Of a stretch of DNA of 64,000 bases, positions 1-8,275 are shown piece by piece; the first letter of the stretch is position 1, and each line of letters starts with the position of its first letter. Below the pieces are notes generated by a model. The model ran no database searches. It was not told where the DNA came from and saw nothing but the letters and a program-made list of their open reading frames with translations. Where the stretch lies: assembly GCF_025770735.1 (NCBI RefSeq), contig NZ_JAODPB010000002.1, forward strand, positions 1 to 64,000. Reading direction: 5' to 3'. Position numbers and translations under genes: made by a program. The stretch comes from Shouchella tritolerans (GTDB lineage Bacteria > Bacillota > Bacilli > Bacillales > Bacillaceae_D).

Positions 1-112
1 TCCCATGGCGTAAGCCAGTAAGACCCCTTAGAGATGATGAGGTTGATAGGTCAGAAGTGGAAGCGTGGCGACACGTGGAGCGGACTGATACTAATCGGTC
101 GAGGACTTATCC
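1..112 (+). rRNA. 23S rRNA, 3' end (partial)
   Basis: This is the last ~110 nt of a 23S rRNA. The terminal part (ACTAATCGGTCGAGGACTTA) is the conserved Bacillus-type 3' end. The 5' part of the gene lies outside the window. A 5S gene and a tRNA cluster follow, as in Bacillaceae rrn operons. Confidence 0.95.
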
Positions 113-185
113 TATACATTCTTGACAATTGAGTATTTCGGATTTAGTTTTGAAAGAATCACCGATTCTTTCCATATCCTTCAGT

Positions 186-470
186 GCAGACGAAACGATT
201 CGCCGCATCTGAAGTAAAATGATTGACAAAGAGAAGCAAGAAGGTCGAGGACCGGAAGTGTTCGACTGAAGGAGCGTACAAACGTACGTGACTGAAGAAG
301 AATCACGAACGAGACGAAGAGATTCGCCGCTTATCTGAAGTCAAAAAAGAGCTACGAAGAGAAGCAAGGAGTTCGAGGACAGGAGTGCTCGAAGAAGGGA
401 GCGTACCCAAACGTACGTGACCGACTGAGAGACACGAACTGGACGAAGAAATCCGAAGCTTATCTGAAGT
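186..470 (+). repeat. 23S–5S spacer repeats, ~127-bp period
   Basis: The unusually long (~360 bp) 23S–5S spacer holds related units ending in a shared block (GATTCGCCGC..ATCTGAAGT) at about 215, 341 and 470, so the period is 126–129 bp. The last two units also share a hairpin, CGTAC-loop-GTACG (around 278–291 and 400–416), and a GTCGAGGAC-like piece that resembles the 23S 3' end. The first unit is incomplete. A structured spacer RNA or duplicated processing stems are plausible. A link to Rfam motifs known near Bacillaceae rRNA operons is only a guess. Confidence 0.7.
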
Positions 471-474
471 AGAG

Positions 475-590
475 TCCGGTGACAATGGCAAAGAGGTCAC
501 ACCCGTTCCCATGCCGAACACGGCCGTTAAGCTCTTTTGCGCCAATGGTAGTTGGAGGCTTCCTCCTGCGAGAGTAGGACGTTGCCGGGC
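475..590 (+). rRNA. 5S rRNA
   Basis: The full-length 5S gene (~116 nt) has the conserved core GGTCACACCCGTTCCCATGC followed by CGAACACGG and ends with GAGAGTAGGACGTTGCCGGG. The ends pair as helix I (TCCGGTGAC with GTTGCCGGG). Confidence 0.95.
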
Positions 591-601
591 TTACATATCG
601 T

Positions 602-676
602 TCCACAGTAGCTCAGTGGTAGAGCTATCGGCTGTTAACCGATCGGTCGCAGGTTCGAATCCTGCCTGTGGAGCCA
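602..676 (+). tRNA. tRNA-Asn(GTT)
   Basis: Cloverleaf with acceptor TCCACAG/CTGTGGA, anticodon GTT and encoded CCA. It is the first tRNA after 5S, as in the B. subtilis trnD order. Confidence 0.95.
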
Positions 677-679
677 TTA

Positions 680-773
680 GGAGAGCTGTCCGAGTTGGCC
701 GAAGGAGCACGATTGGAAATCGTGTAGGCGGTGTAAAACCGTCTCGAGGGTTCGAATCCCTCGCTCTCCGCCA
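680..773 (+). tRNA. tRNA-Ser(GGA)
   Basis: Class II tRNA with a long variable arm, acceptor GGAGAGC/GCTCTCC, anticodon GGA and encoded CCA. Confidence 0.95.
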
Positions 774-782
774 TACATAAAA

Positions 783-857
783 GGCCCGTTGGTCAAGCGG
801 TTAAGACACCGCCCTTTCACGGCGGTAACACGGGTTCGAATCCCGTACGGGTCACCA
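783..857 (+). tRNA. tRNA-Glu(TTC)
   Basis: Cloverleaf with acceptor GGCCCGT paired to ACGGGTC, anticodon TTC and encoded CCA. Confidence 0.95.
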
Positions 858-897
858 TCCATTTTTGAAGATAATAAATAGAATTGTAGGAAATGAT

Positions 898-973
898 GGA
901 GGATTAGCTCAGCTGGGAGAGCATCTGCCTTACAAGCAGAGGGTCGGCGGTTCGAGCCCGTCATCCTCCACCA
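898..973 (+). tRNA. tRNA-Val(TAC)
   Basis: Cloverleaf with acceptor GGAGGAT/ATCCTCC, anticodon TAC and encoded CCA. The fMet-derived tandem repeats begin about 45 bp downstream. Confidence 0.95.
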
Positions 974-1019
974 TCGCACTCAAATTAGAGTAAAGTAATC
1001 CCACATTTGTTGATAACGA

Positions 1020-1535
1020 CGCGGGGTGGAGCAACGAGCGAAAGCGAGTTGTCTCGACGCAACCAAGCTTCCCCGAATAGGCTAGCAGAGGAAGAGACAG
1101 CCTCCTCTATCAACCAATAGTAAAGCAAATCCATATTTATTCCTAACGACGCGGGGTGGAGCAACGAACGAAGTGAGTTGTCTCGACGCACCAAACATCC
1201 CCGAAAAAGCTATCAGAGGAAGAGACAGCCATGCTCTTTCAATCAATAGCACAGCAAAATTTCATTTATTCCTAACGACGCGGGGTGGAGCAACGAGCGC
1301 AGCGAGTTGTCTCGACGCAACCAAGCTTCTCCGAATAAGCTAGCAGAGGAAGAGACAGCCTCCTCTATCAACCAATAGTAAAGCAAATCCATATTTATTC
1401 CTAACGACGCGGGGTGGAGCAACGAACGAAGTGAGTTGTCTCGACGCACCAAACATCCCCGAAAAAACTATCAGAGGAAGAGACAGCCATGCTCTTTCAA
1501 TCAATAGCACAGCAAAATTCATTTATTCCTAACGA
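1020..1535 (+). repeat. Four ~129-bp tandem repeats carrying an initiator-tRNA fragment
   Basis: Units start at 1020, 1150, 1279 and 1408, and the true tRNA-fMet (1536) is the fifth member. Each unit opens with CGCGGGGTGGAGCA, the exact 5' end of the fMet gene, then a hairpin (CAACGA-GC/AC-loop-GC/GT-GAGTTG), then GACGCAACCA or GACGCACCA like the tRNA 3' end, then a purine-rich tail. Units 1 and 3 resemble each other, as do 2 and 4, giving a ~258-bp higher-order period. Stem position 7 of the hairpin is G–C in units 1 and 3 and A–T in units 2 and 4, so base pairing is kept. Unit 1 has a GAAA loop. The array lies within the tRNA transcript. Confidence 0.85.
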
Positions 1536-1612
<77 letters not shown>

Positions 1613-1629
1613 ATACAAAAACAAAAAAT

Positions 1630-1706
1630 GGTCCGGTAGTTCAGTCGGTTAGAATGCCTGCCTGTCACGCAGGAGGTCGCGGGTTCGAGTCCCGTCCGGA
1701 CCGCCA
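1630..1706 (+). tRNA. tRNA-Asp(GTC)
   Basis: Cloverleaf with acceptor GGTCCGG/CCGGACC, anticodon GTC and encoded CCA. Confidence 0.95.
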
Positions 1707-1718
1707 TTTAAATAGAAG

Positions 1719-1794
<76 letters not shown>

Positions 1795-1807
1795 TCATGC
1801 GATTTGG

Positions 1808-1880
1808 GCCGGTCTAGCTCAATTGGTAGAGCAACTGAATCGTAATCAGTAGGTTGGGGGTTCAAGTCCTCTGGCCGGCA
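1808..1880 (+). tRNA. tRNA-Thr(CGT)
   Basis: Cloverleaf with acceptor GCCGGTC/GGCCGGC and anticodon CGT in the loop ATCGTAA. The 3' trinucleotide after the discriminator A is TCA, so CCA is not encoded and must be added. Confidence 0.9.
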
Positions 1881-1947
1881 TCACTTATCAAAAAATCATT
1901 GACATTTTGATCAATTACGGATATGATAAGTATTGTCTTTTGAAACT

Positions 1948-2032
1948 GGAGGGGTAGCGAAGTGGCTAAACGCGGCGGACTGTAAATCCGCTCCCTCAGG
2001 GTTCGGCGGTTCGAATCCGTCCCCCTCCACCA
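1948..2032 (+). tRNA. tRNA-Tyr(GTA)
   Basis: Class II tRNA with acceptor GGAGGGG/CCCCTCC, anticodon GTA, a long variable arm and encoded CCA. Confidence 0.95.
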
Positions 2033-2039
2033 TTTTCAT

Positions 2040-2113
2040 AGGGGCATAGTTTAACGGTAGAACAGAGGTCTCCAAAACCTCCAGTGTGGGTTCGATTCCT
2101 ACTGCCCCTGCCA
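2040..2113 (+). tRNA. tRNA-Trp(CCA)
   Basis: Cloverleaf with acceptor AGGGGCA/TGCCCCT, anticodon CCA and encoded 3' CCA. Confidence 0.95.
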
Positions 2114-2142
2114 ACTTGAATTGTTTAACCATATATCGATAT

Positions 2143-2219
2143 GGCGGTTGTGGCGAAGTGGTTAACGCACCGGATTGTGGTTCCGGCATTCGTGGGTTCG
2201 ATTCCCATCAGCCGCCCCA
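2143..2219 (+). tRNA. tRNA-His(GTG)
   Basis: Anticodon GTG. An eighth acceptor pair formed by G-1 and C73 is encoded, the typical bacterial tRNA-His identity feature. CCA is encoded. Confidence 0.95.
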
Positions 2220-2231
2220 TTTAAATAGCAA

Positions 2232-2306
2232 TGGGCTATAGCCAAGCGGTAAGGCAACGGATTTTGATTCCGTGATTCCCTGGTTCGAATCCAGGTAGCC
2301 CAGCCA
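2232..2306 (+). tRNA. tRNA-Gln(TTG)
   Basis: Cloverleaf with acceptor TGGGCTA/TAGCCCA, anticodon TTG and encoded CCA. Confidence 0.95.
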
Positions 2307-2309
2307 TAT

Positions 2310-2381
2310 GCGGAAGTAGTTCAGTGGTAGAATATCACCTTGCCAAGGTGGGGGTCGCGGGTTCGAATCCCGTCTTCCGCT
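2310..2381 (+). tRNA. tRNA-Gly(GCC)
   Basis: Cloverleaf with acceptor GCGGAAG/CTTCCGC and anticodon GCC. The discriminator T is followed by TTA, so CCA is not encoded. Confidence 0.92.
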
Positions 2382-2392
2382 TTAGTTTTTAC

Positions 2393-2466
2393 GGCGGCAT
2401 AGCCAAGTGGTAAGGCACGGGTCTGCAAAACCCTTATCACCGGTTCAAATCCGGTTGCCGCCTCCA
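2393..2466 (+). tRNA. tRNA-Cys(GCA)
   Basis: Cloverleaf with acceptor GGCGGCA/TGCCGCC, anticodon GCA and encoded CCA. Confidence 0.95.
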
Positions 2467-2498
2467 ATTTAAAAAATAAGTTGTTTAGTCCTAGATAG

Positions 2499-2584
2499 GC
2501 CGGGGTGGTGGAATTGGCAGACACACAGGACTTAAAATCCTGCGGTAGGTGACTACCGTGCCGGTTCGAGTCCGGCCCTCGGCA
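2499..2584 (+). tRNA. tRNA-Leu(TAA)
   Basis: Class II tRNA with acceptor GCCGGGG/CCTCGGC, anticodon TAA and a long variable arm. CCA is not encoded (A then TCT). Confidence 0.93.
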
Positions 2585-2610
2585 TCTCATGAAACGAAAT
2601 GAAGAAAATT

Positions 2611-2684
2611 GCGCCCGTAGCTCAACTGGATAGAGTACTTGACTACGAATCAAGCGGTTAGAGGTTCGAATCCTCTCGGGCGCG
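2611..2684 (+). tRNA. tRNA-Arg(ACG)
   Basis: Cloverleaf with acceptor GCGCCCG/CGGGCGC and anticodon ACG. CCA is not encoded. It is the last tRNA before the cluster terminator. Confidence 0.93.
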
Positions 2685-2690
2685 TATGCA

Positions 2691-2719
2691 AACTGACCTT
2701 AAAATGGTCAGTTTTTTTG
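2691..2719 (+). terminator. Rho-independent terminator of the tRNA cluster
   Basis: The stem AACTGACC/GGTCAGTT is followed by a run of seven T. It lies directly after tRNA-Arg and ends the rRNA–tRNA transcript. Confidence 0.9.
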
Positions 2720-2795
2720 TTTTTAAATGACTTCCTTCTCTTTTAAACGTAACTGCTTTTCACAAGCAGAATAAAAGGAGGAGGCGTTTTCCTTT

Positions 2796-5189
2796 ATGAA
2801 AAACGACGAATTGAAAGCAAGTTCATACGAAGCAAAGGAAGTGCAGGACAAGGCTTTTGCTCATTTGACAGAAACGCTGCAACAAATTGAGGATACAAGG
2901 GTTGTTTACATCGATGACTTTATTCCTGAAGGGGAAGAAGAAAGTGACCAAACGAAGTATTTTGAAGAAGCGTTAGGCGACGGAAATGTCAAACTGATTT
3001 TAGGACCAAAGCGGTATTATGCAACTGTCAAGCTACCAAGTCGAACCGTGCTTGAAGGACAAGGGATGGAATTAACAACGATCCAAACTCCTGATCATGC
3101 GCCAAGTTATGAATGGACGGTGTCGGTAAAGGATAAAGACAATGGCGCCGAGTATATTGCCGTTCGTGATCTAAGCTTAGACGGCAACCGAAGAAGGGGC
3201 GTAGAGCCGGCCGGGGGCAGCCGTTCCAGTTGCTTAACATTCCATGGTGTAAAGTACGGTTGGGTAAATAATGTATTTGCCTACAACAGCACATTGCATG
3301 GATTTGACGTTACGTCGACAGGTCTAGATTATCATTATGGCGGAGATGGAACAGTTGATACAGGACCTTCCCAATATGTGTGGATTGATGGCTGTAAAGC
3401 AACTGACTGGATCGATGATGGGTTTACTACACATCATAGCGAATACATCACCATTTCCAATTGCTATGCCTATGAACCTACTAGTAGAGGAAATGCAAAT
3501 GGAATTGAGATCGATGACGGAAGTCGCCATGTGCTTCTATCAAACAATTATTCCACGGGTTGTTATGGCGGCATCGAAATTAAAGCCCATGCCAACTCGA
3601 GTGCAGCGAACAATGTCCATATTCTTGGCCATATTTCTAGGGAAGACACACGTAGCTATAACTTCCGCCATATCGGCCATCATACTGGCGATGATCCTGA
3701 TTCAAAAACGGCCTATCACATTACAGCTACTAATCTTGTGTCGCTGCATCCAAACAAAAAAAGAGGGTTCCAAAACAATACAGATCCCCGTGCTCTTGTG
3801 ATTAGCGCTTATACGAATGTCAGCATTACCAATTTTACGGCAATTGGCGATCTATCCTATGACTTTGGCAATACGCCTGTCATTGCGATTCAATACAAAG
3901 CGAAAAATGTATCCCTTAATGGCATTAACGTAAGCCGTTTTCATAACGCTAGCGACGCTATCATTGTATTTGGTGGAGGAAACCGTGGCGACCACATTTC
4001 TTTGTCAAATATTCATATTTATGATGCAGGCAAAAATAACGGGATATACGTCGGCAGCGGACATAGCAACGTCTCCATTTCCAATGTGAATGCAATTAAT
4101 TCTAAGGGAGAGGGAGAAAATGCAGTGGAAGCGGCGACAAACTCTGTCAACATTAGCGGTGTATCCGTAACTGGATACAAGTCTGCTGTCCGCAGCGGTG
4201 GCGTCGCCTATAAAGAGCCAATTACAGTGATCAAGGGAGGCGCACGGATCGCTTCAAGTACAGGGGCGCCGTCCACCGAACAATCGATCATACTTGCAAG
4301 CACTTCGTCGCCAACAGCTTCTGCTTCTAAAACGATGGTGGCTGCCTCATCTAATTCCCACTCAGTTGGCGAAGGGGCAATCGTCCTAGGAAGTGCAGGC
4401 AATTCACGGGCCCAAGGACCTCGGAGCGGCATCCTTAGCTCCAGCGGCGCAGTTGCTGGCCAGTCAGGAGGGGCATTTGGCTCGATGGTACTTGCGAGTA
4501 ATTTGGTTTCCAACCCAAATGGCTATTCTGTAGTCGGCGGGTATGGGGCTTCAGGCAACCCAAGCAGCGCCAATATCAAGTGGGAGCTTAATAGCCGTAC
4601 TGGAACAGTCCGAGCTGCGGGCACGCTATCAAGTGCACAGACGTTTACCGATTATGCCGAGTACTTCGAAAGCATAGATGGAAACCCCATTGCCACTGGC
4701 CTGCTTGTCACTCTTGACGGAGATAAAATCCGCGTGGCTGAGGAAGGAGACGATATTCTTGGTGCTATTTCTGAAACAGCAGGAGTCGTTCTTGGAGAAT
4801 CGGCACTTTATTGGCAAGGCCGATACTTAACTAATGAATTTGGCGGCATTGTCTATGAGCCGCAAACAATCCGCACGTATGATGTCGATGAAGACGGCAA
4901 TACGCTTCCTACGTATACAGAAGAGGTTGTCGAACTGCCATTAGAAAATCCTCAATATGATCCAAGGCTGCCTTACACTCCACGCAGTAAGCGTAAAGAG
5001 TGGAATATCGTTGGTCTAACAGGCCAAATTCACGTCCGTGTCTCTGACTCTGTCCAGCCAGGAGATTATGTAAAAGCCAACGGTGGAATAGGCGTGCCAG
5101 GAGAAAATGGACCGATTAAAGTCATGCGCCTTACAAAAGCGTACGATGAGGACAAGGGATATGGTGTCGCTTTGTGTTTTATCAAGTAA
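2796..5189 (+). CDS. Beta-helix (pectate-lyase-like) protein with C-terminal peptidase G2-type domain
   Basis: A 797-aa protein. Residues ~25–500 read as a right-handed parallel beta-helix: repeated short Asn/Gly-rich turns (ISNCYAYEP, VSISNVNAINS, ISGVSVTGY) after an opening 'pectate-lyase-3' type segment (KYFEEALGDGNVKLILGPKRYY). Residues ~500–620 are Ser/Ala/Gly-rich. The last ~190 residues (from FTDYAEYFE, with IVGLTGQIHVRV and GDYVKANG) match the self-cleaving peptidase G2 / IMC domain found at the C terminus of phage appendage proteins and B. subtilis YobO. The start has a strong Shine-Dalgarno (AAAGGAGGAGG). There is no signal peptide. Phage genes are absent around it, so it is an orphan between a tRNA cluster and tRNA-Leu(CAA). 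The substrate is unknown; glycan binding or cleavage is inferred. Confidence 0.8.
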   Translation: MKNDELKASSYEAKEVQDKAFAHLTETLQQIEDTRVVYIDDFIPEGEEESDQTKYFEEALGDGNVKLILGPKRYYATVKLPSRTVLEGQGMELTTIQTPDHAPSYEWTVSVKDKDNGAEYIAVRDLSLDGNRRRGVEPAGGSRSSCLTFHGVKYGWVNNVFAYNSTLHGFDVTSTGLDYHYGGDGTVDTGPSQYVWIDGCKATDWIDDGFTTHHSEYITISNCYAYEPTSRGNANGIEIDDGSRHVLLSNNYSTGCYGGIEIKAHANSSAANNVHILGHISREDTRSYNFRHIGHHTGDDPDSKTAYHITATNLVSLHPNKKRGFQNNTDPRALVISAYTNVSITNFTAIGDLSYDFGNTPVIAIQYKAKNVSLNGINVSRFHNASDAIIVFGGGNRGDHISLSNIHIYDAGKNNGIYVGSGHSNVSISNVNAINSKGEGENAVEAATNSVNISGVSVTGYKSAVRSGGVAYKEPITVIKGGARIASSTGAPSTEQSIILASTSSPTASASKTMVAASSNSHSVGEGAIVLGSAGNSRAQGPRSGILSSSGAVAGQSGGAFGSMVLASNLVSNPNGYSVVGGYGASGNPSSANIKWELNSRTGTVRAAGTLSSAQTFTDYAEYFESIDGNPIATGLLVTLDGDKIRVAEEGDDILGAISETAGVVLGESALYWQGRYLTNEFGGIVYEPQTIRTYDVDEDGNTLPTYTEEVVELPLENPQYDPRLPYTPRSKRKEWNIVGLTGQIHVRVSDSVQPGDYVKANGGIGVPGENGPIKVMRLTKAYDEDKGYGVALCFIK

Positions 5190-5200
5190 CCATTGTATAG

Positions 5201-5230
5201 GAGAGCAGCAGCATTTTTGCTGCTCTCTAA
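5201..5230 (+). terminator. Terminator after the beta-helix gene
   Basis: The stem GAGAGCAGCAGC/GCTGCTCTC has loop ATTTTT and is followed by an AT-rich tract. It begins about 11 bp after the stop codon. Confidence 0.75.
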
Positions 5231-5343
5231 TTTATTTTATATTGATGGTTATTTTTTTATTAAAAAGTATTGACGATATTATCAATGCGTGGTATATTAG
5301 TTCTTGTCAGTTGATGAGAGCAACATAGTTTCTCAAAAAATGG

Positions 5344-5425
5344 GCCGGTGTGGCGGAATTGGCAGACGCGCACGACTCAAAATCGTGTTCCTTCGGGAGT
5401 GTCGGTTCGACCCCGACCACCGGTA
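5344..5425 (+). tRNA. tRNA-Leu(CAA)
   Basis: Class II tRNA with acceptor GCCGGTG/CACCGGT (G·T closing pair), anticodon CAA and no encoded CCA. In the B. subtilis trnD cluster a second Leu tRNA directly follows the first; here it is separated by tRNA-Arg, a terminator and a 2.4-kb gene. Confidence 0.93.
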
Positions 5426-5465
5426 TTAGGTGCCAAACCTAAGTAATAGCAAAGTCTATTACACG

Positions 5466-5496
5466 AGAGCTTTCTACTTTGTAGGGAGCTTTTTTC
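5466..5496 (+). terminator. Terminator after tRNA-Leu(CAA)
   Basis: The stem AGCTTTCTAC/GTAGGGAGCT has loop TTT and is followed by six T. Confidence 0.8.
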
Positions 5497-5533
5497 ATGT
5501 TTTGATTCCACTATATTGTTTGTAAGATCGTCT

Positions 5534-5585
5534 CTAGGCTAATAACTGTTTAATTTGTGCTATTTTTTCTTCTACTCCAATGTAT
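5534..5585 (-). pseudogene. 3' remnant of a P-loop kinase gene (copy of the gene at 25 kb)
   Basis: Read on the minus strand, this encodes a C-terminal tail VEEKIAQIKQLLA followed by a stop. That matches the last residues (VEKQVAQIKQLLA) of the kinase pseudogene at 25042. Nucleotide identity covers about 50 bp (e.g. AGGCTAATAACTGTT) and is lost upstream. Only the extreme 3' end survives here. It may mark one border of the accessory block. Confidence 0.75.
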
Positions 5586-5664
5586 GGCCCTCATTACACG
5601 CCATAAACCATTTCGAATATGACGAAAAAGAGAGAGCCGATATTTGTGACGTTCTCACAAATTC

Positions 5665-5822
5665 TCGGCTCTGCGTCTTAGCGTCTGGCTCTTTAATAAC
5701 TGACATATTTAGTTGTTGTACATTAATTTAGGTTTTTCTTTTTGCATTTTGGACAGAACAACGGGAAGTTTTCAAGTATTAAAAGGTAACTTTGTGCAGC
5801 AACTGCGATGTCCCTAATTTCA
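5665..5822 (-). pseudogene. Cysteine-rich KTR protein remnant
   Basis: The minus strand reads ENFPLFCPKCKKK, then one frame shift, then INVQQLNMSVIKEPDAKTQS. This is the hallmark of the small Cys_rich_KTR family carried by Gram-positive conjugative elements. The first CxxC region is degraded. A hairpin with arms of about 17 bp (AGAGCCGATATTTGTGA and its complement, around 5634–5672) overlaps the 3' end and probably was the gene's terminator. This suggests a past conjugative or integrative element at this border. Confidence 0.75.
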
Positions 5823-6040
5823 TTCCTGTTTGTTCTAGTCCATCAAACTGGACAAATGGGTGCCGTCAGCATTCCAGAAATTTTGTACGTTAAGCGAATT
5901 TCAACCTAAAAGAGTCGAATCCCTGCCCCAAGGAAACGACCGGGCTAATTTCGTGCGCACGAGTTCGTCCAACAAACCTATCAAATCACCCTATTTGAAC
6001 CAAATACCGACAACACAATGTTGATTGCTCTTACTTTATT
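5823..6040. other. Gene-free stretch
   Basis: No open frame with family resemblance or convincing regulatory signal is visible. It is likely degraded sequence between the KTR remnant and the YhgE-like gene. Confidence 0.5.
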
Positions 6041-7201
6041 TTAATCGCCTGTAACAGAAGTAGGGGCGGCATCTGTCGCTCGATCGGCCTTAAATCCGGA
6101 AGCGAGCAGCAGGACCAAAAATCCCCCTGCGATGCCCCATAAAATGAAGGCATTTGAGCCAACTGCGTCCAGTCCGCCGAAGTACATCACTTCCCGTAGC
6201 CCTCCTGCCGCGAACCGCAATGGCGTCCAAGAATAGATCCAATCTCGCGTCGTCTGCGATAAGAACTCTGGAGCCACATTCAGCAGCGGCATGGAGAAGA
6301 ACATCAGTAGTACGAGCAGCGGTATTGCCGGGAATCCGATCCAATTCAGCAAGGAAGATTGCAACAAGAAGAACGCCGATCCGGACAACCATAAGAACAA
6401 CCAAGTATCCCCCACGTTCGCCAGTTCCATGCCGTACCACGACGAAGCCATCCATACGGTGAAGCCTGACGCTATGCCAACGGTCGCAAGTCCCCCGATA
6501 GCTTGCACCGAGCTGACTGTCCATCTCCTTGAACCCGCGGCGACCGCCTTCTGACTAGCCAGGAACAAGACGACTCCGGTCACCAGGCTGCCGATCCACA
6601 TGATCTGGATCAACAAACCCGGCGCGTTCCCCGACGCATTATTCACCCCCGGCGGATGCACGACTTCCTCCTGAGTTTTAGCCGCTTCAGCCGGAATTTG
6701 CTCCGTTTGCTGTCCGATCTGCCCAAGTAGCTGCTGCAATAGTTCCCCATTGATCATATTCATCGCTTGTCCCATTGCCTGTCTTACGACCAACGAGGCT
6801 TGGGTGTTCATACCGTCGTTGGAGATGATCTTCACATTAGGATGAATCGGCGAGTGAGTTGTTAACGAGAGTAAATCGCTGCTTAGATCCTCCGGAATCA
6901 CCATCGCTCCGTAATATTCGCGTTTATCCAGTCCTTTCCGAGCCTTTTCCTCAGAATCGACCACATGCCATGCGAACGGCATTGCCGGGTTCGACACCAA
7001 CTTTTCACGGATCATTTCCCCTACCGCAAACGTTCCTCCAGTCGACAGCTCCGCCGGCTTATCGAGGATAACGAGAGCCACCGGGAGTTCCTTTGGCTTC
7101 GACCCAAGCACCGATCCCATCATCGCTACCCCGAATATAGTTAGCACGATCAGGACGAGCACCATTCCCAGCCACATCGTTTTTTGTGCCAGCATTTTCA
7201 T
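6041..7201 (-). CDS. YhgE/Pip-like (ABC-2 type) membrane protein
   Basis: About 386 aa from the chosen start. It has one N-terminal membrane segment (~8–30, LGMVLVLIVLTIFGVAMM), an extracytoplasmic region of ~180 residues (VALVILDKPAEL, YYGAMVIPEDL) and about five C-terminal membrane segments. This is the architecture of YhgE/Pip and ABC-2 permease family proteins. A start 48 bp further upstream is open, but the ATG at 7201 has a clear GAGGAGGAGAGG Shine-Dalgarno and is preferred. No ATPase gene is adjacent. The role is unknown; members are linked to export or phage/host surface interactions. Confidence 0.7.
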   Translation of the reverse strand: MKMLAQKTMWLGMVLVLIVLTIFGVAMMGSVLGSKPKELPVALVILDKPAELSTGGTFAVGEMIREKLVSNPAMPFAWHVVDSEEKARKGLDKREYYGAMVIPEDLSSDLLSLTTHSPIHPNVKIISNDGMNTQASLVVRQAMGQAMNMINGELLQQLLGQIGQQTEQIPAEAAKTQEEVVHPPGVNNASGNAPGLLIQIMWIGSLVTGVVLFLASQKAVAAGSRRWTVSSVQAIGGLATVGIASGFTVWMASSWYGMELANVGDTWLFLWLSGSAFFLLQSSLLNWIGFPAIPLLVLLMFFSMPLLNVAPEFLSQTTRDWIYSWTPLRFAAGGLREVMYFGGLDAVGSNAFILWGIAGGFLVLLLASGFKADRATDAAPTSVTGD

Positions 7202-7427
7202 GATCCTCTCCTCCTCGTAAGATTGTTGATTATTAACCGCAATATTCATTTGTGAAAGGCTTGCCTATTATATGGCTACACCACAAGGTCACTTAATTTA
7301 ATTGTTATAAACAACGCTTCCCATCCATTTGATGACAAAATTGATTACTCAAATACATTCCCGAAACGAAAGACATCACCGTAATGACATTTGGCGATGC
7401 CTTTCTTGAGATTTAGCTACACAAACT

Positions 7428-8207
7428 TTAAAATCTACTGTTCGCATTTTTTCGTTTTTCTGCTGGCAAGATGGCCTCGATGACGTCCCAATGCTCAGCG
7501 ATCTTTCCATCCTCTACGCGGAATAAATCGTAGAAAGCGGTATGCTGACCATCAAATAGGCCTTCACTCCCTGTAAGAACAAAATCGCCTTGCCCGATGA
7601 CTTGATGAACATGAGTATATTGAAACTCAATATTTTTCTCCTTCAGAGCCTGTAAGGCAGCGTGAAGGCCAGGAAGACCGTCGGCTATATGGGGACTATG
7701 CTGAATGTAATTATCTCCATCAAAGTAAGAGGCAAGCAGGTCAGGGTTCTTCCCAAGCAAGATGTTCTCAACAAAGCTTTTGACAAATGCTTTGTTGGCC
7801 TCCGTCTTGTCGATATCCTTGATCGTAATCGGTCCGTCAATCATCGTATGATTGCTCGGTGTCTTTTCCACCATCTCTTGCAAATTATCCCAATGCTCAA
7901 CGATTAGTCCATTCTCAAAACGGAAGATATCAAATACGATTTTAGGGCCGTGAAAATCATATACAGAATGAAGAGCCACATAATTTCCGTCGACTAAAGT
8001 CCGCTTAATGCTTACCTTAGTACCAATCTCCTTTAAATGATCAAGTGCGCCAAGCATGGCTTCACGACCATCGATTAAAGCCTGGTTGTGTTGAATATAT
8101 TGATCTGGATGAACGTAAGCCGCAATCGCTTCGGGGTTGCCGCTCTCAAAACTTTTCAGTACGGCGACTGCCTTACGAACAAGCTCATTTTGATGGTTAG
8201 ATGTCAT
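7428..8207 (-). CDS. Tandem SnoaL-like (NTF2-fold) protein
   Basis: 259 aa with two homologous NTF2/SnoaL-like domains (~1–125 and ~130–250), each with a 'Y.QHN/Y.QHS' helix motif (YIQHNQAL; YIQHSPHI), a phenylalanine-rich strand (DIFRFENG; DLFRVEDG) and a closing EHWD. Such proteins bind small hydrophobic ligands; some are polyketide cyclases, but catalysis cannot be assumed. The ATG at 8207 has the Shine-Dalgarno GGAGGAG. A longer reading frame to 8318 lacks one. It is transcribed divergently from the TetR gene at 8402, which probably controls it through the palindrome at 8241–8275. Confidence 0.8.
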   Translation of the reverse strand: MTSNHQNELVRKAVAVLKSFESGNPEAIAAYVHPDQYIQHNQALIDGREAMLGALDHLKEIGTKVSIKRTLVDGNYVALHSVYDFHGPKIVFDIFRFENGLIVEHWDNLQEMVEKTPSNHTMIDGPITIKDIDKTEANKAFVKSFVENILLGKNPDLLASYFDGDNYIQHSPHIADGLPGLHAALQALKEKNIEFQYTHVHQVIGQGDFVLTGSEGLFDGQHTAFYDLFRVEDGKIAEHWDVIEAILPAEKRKNANSRF

Positions 8208-8240
8208 TGGAATCTCCTCCTTGGAATTTTTTTGGTCATT

Positions 8241-8275
8241 AGATAAATAATGAACAATGCGTTGTTTATTTATCT
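8241..8275. promoter_or_regulatory. Palindromic operator between SnoaL and TetR genes
   Basis: A 35-bp inverted repeat has outer arms AGATAAATAA/TTATTTATCT and inner arms ACAA/TTGT around TGCG. It lies just upstream of the SnoaL Shine-Dalgarno in the divergent gap. The TetR protein at 8402 is the probable binder (inference). Confidence 0.6.

Noticed and set aside
186-1535. Common origin of the rRNA-spacer repeats and the fMet array because both have a ~128-bp period
   Set aside because: The unit sequences and hairpins are not alike; the similar period looks accidental.
3337-3801. 154-codon frame inside the beta-helix gene
   Set aside because: It overlaps a well-supported gene in another frame and has no family resemblance.
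2796-5189. An intact prophage at the tRNA cluster
   Set aside because: One appendage-like gene and a micro-remnant 17 kb away are not enough; no integrase, capsid or tail genes are present.
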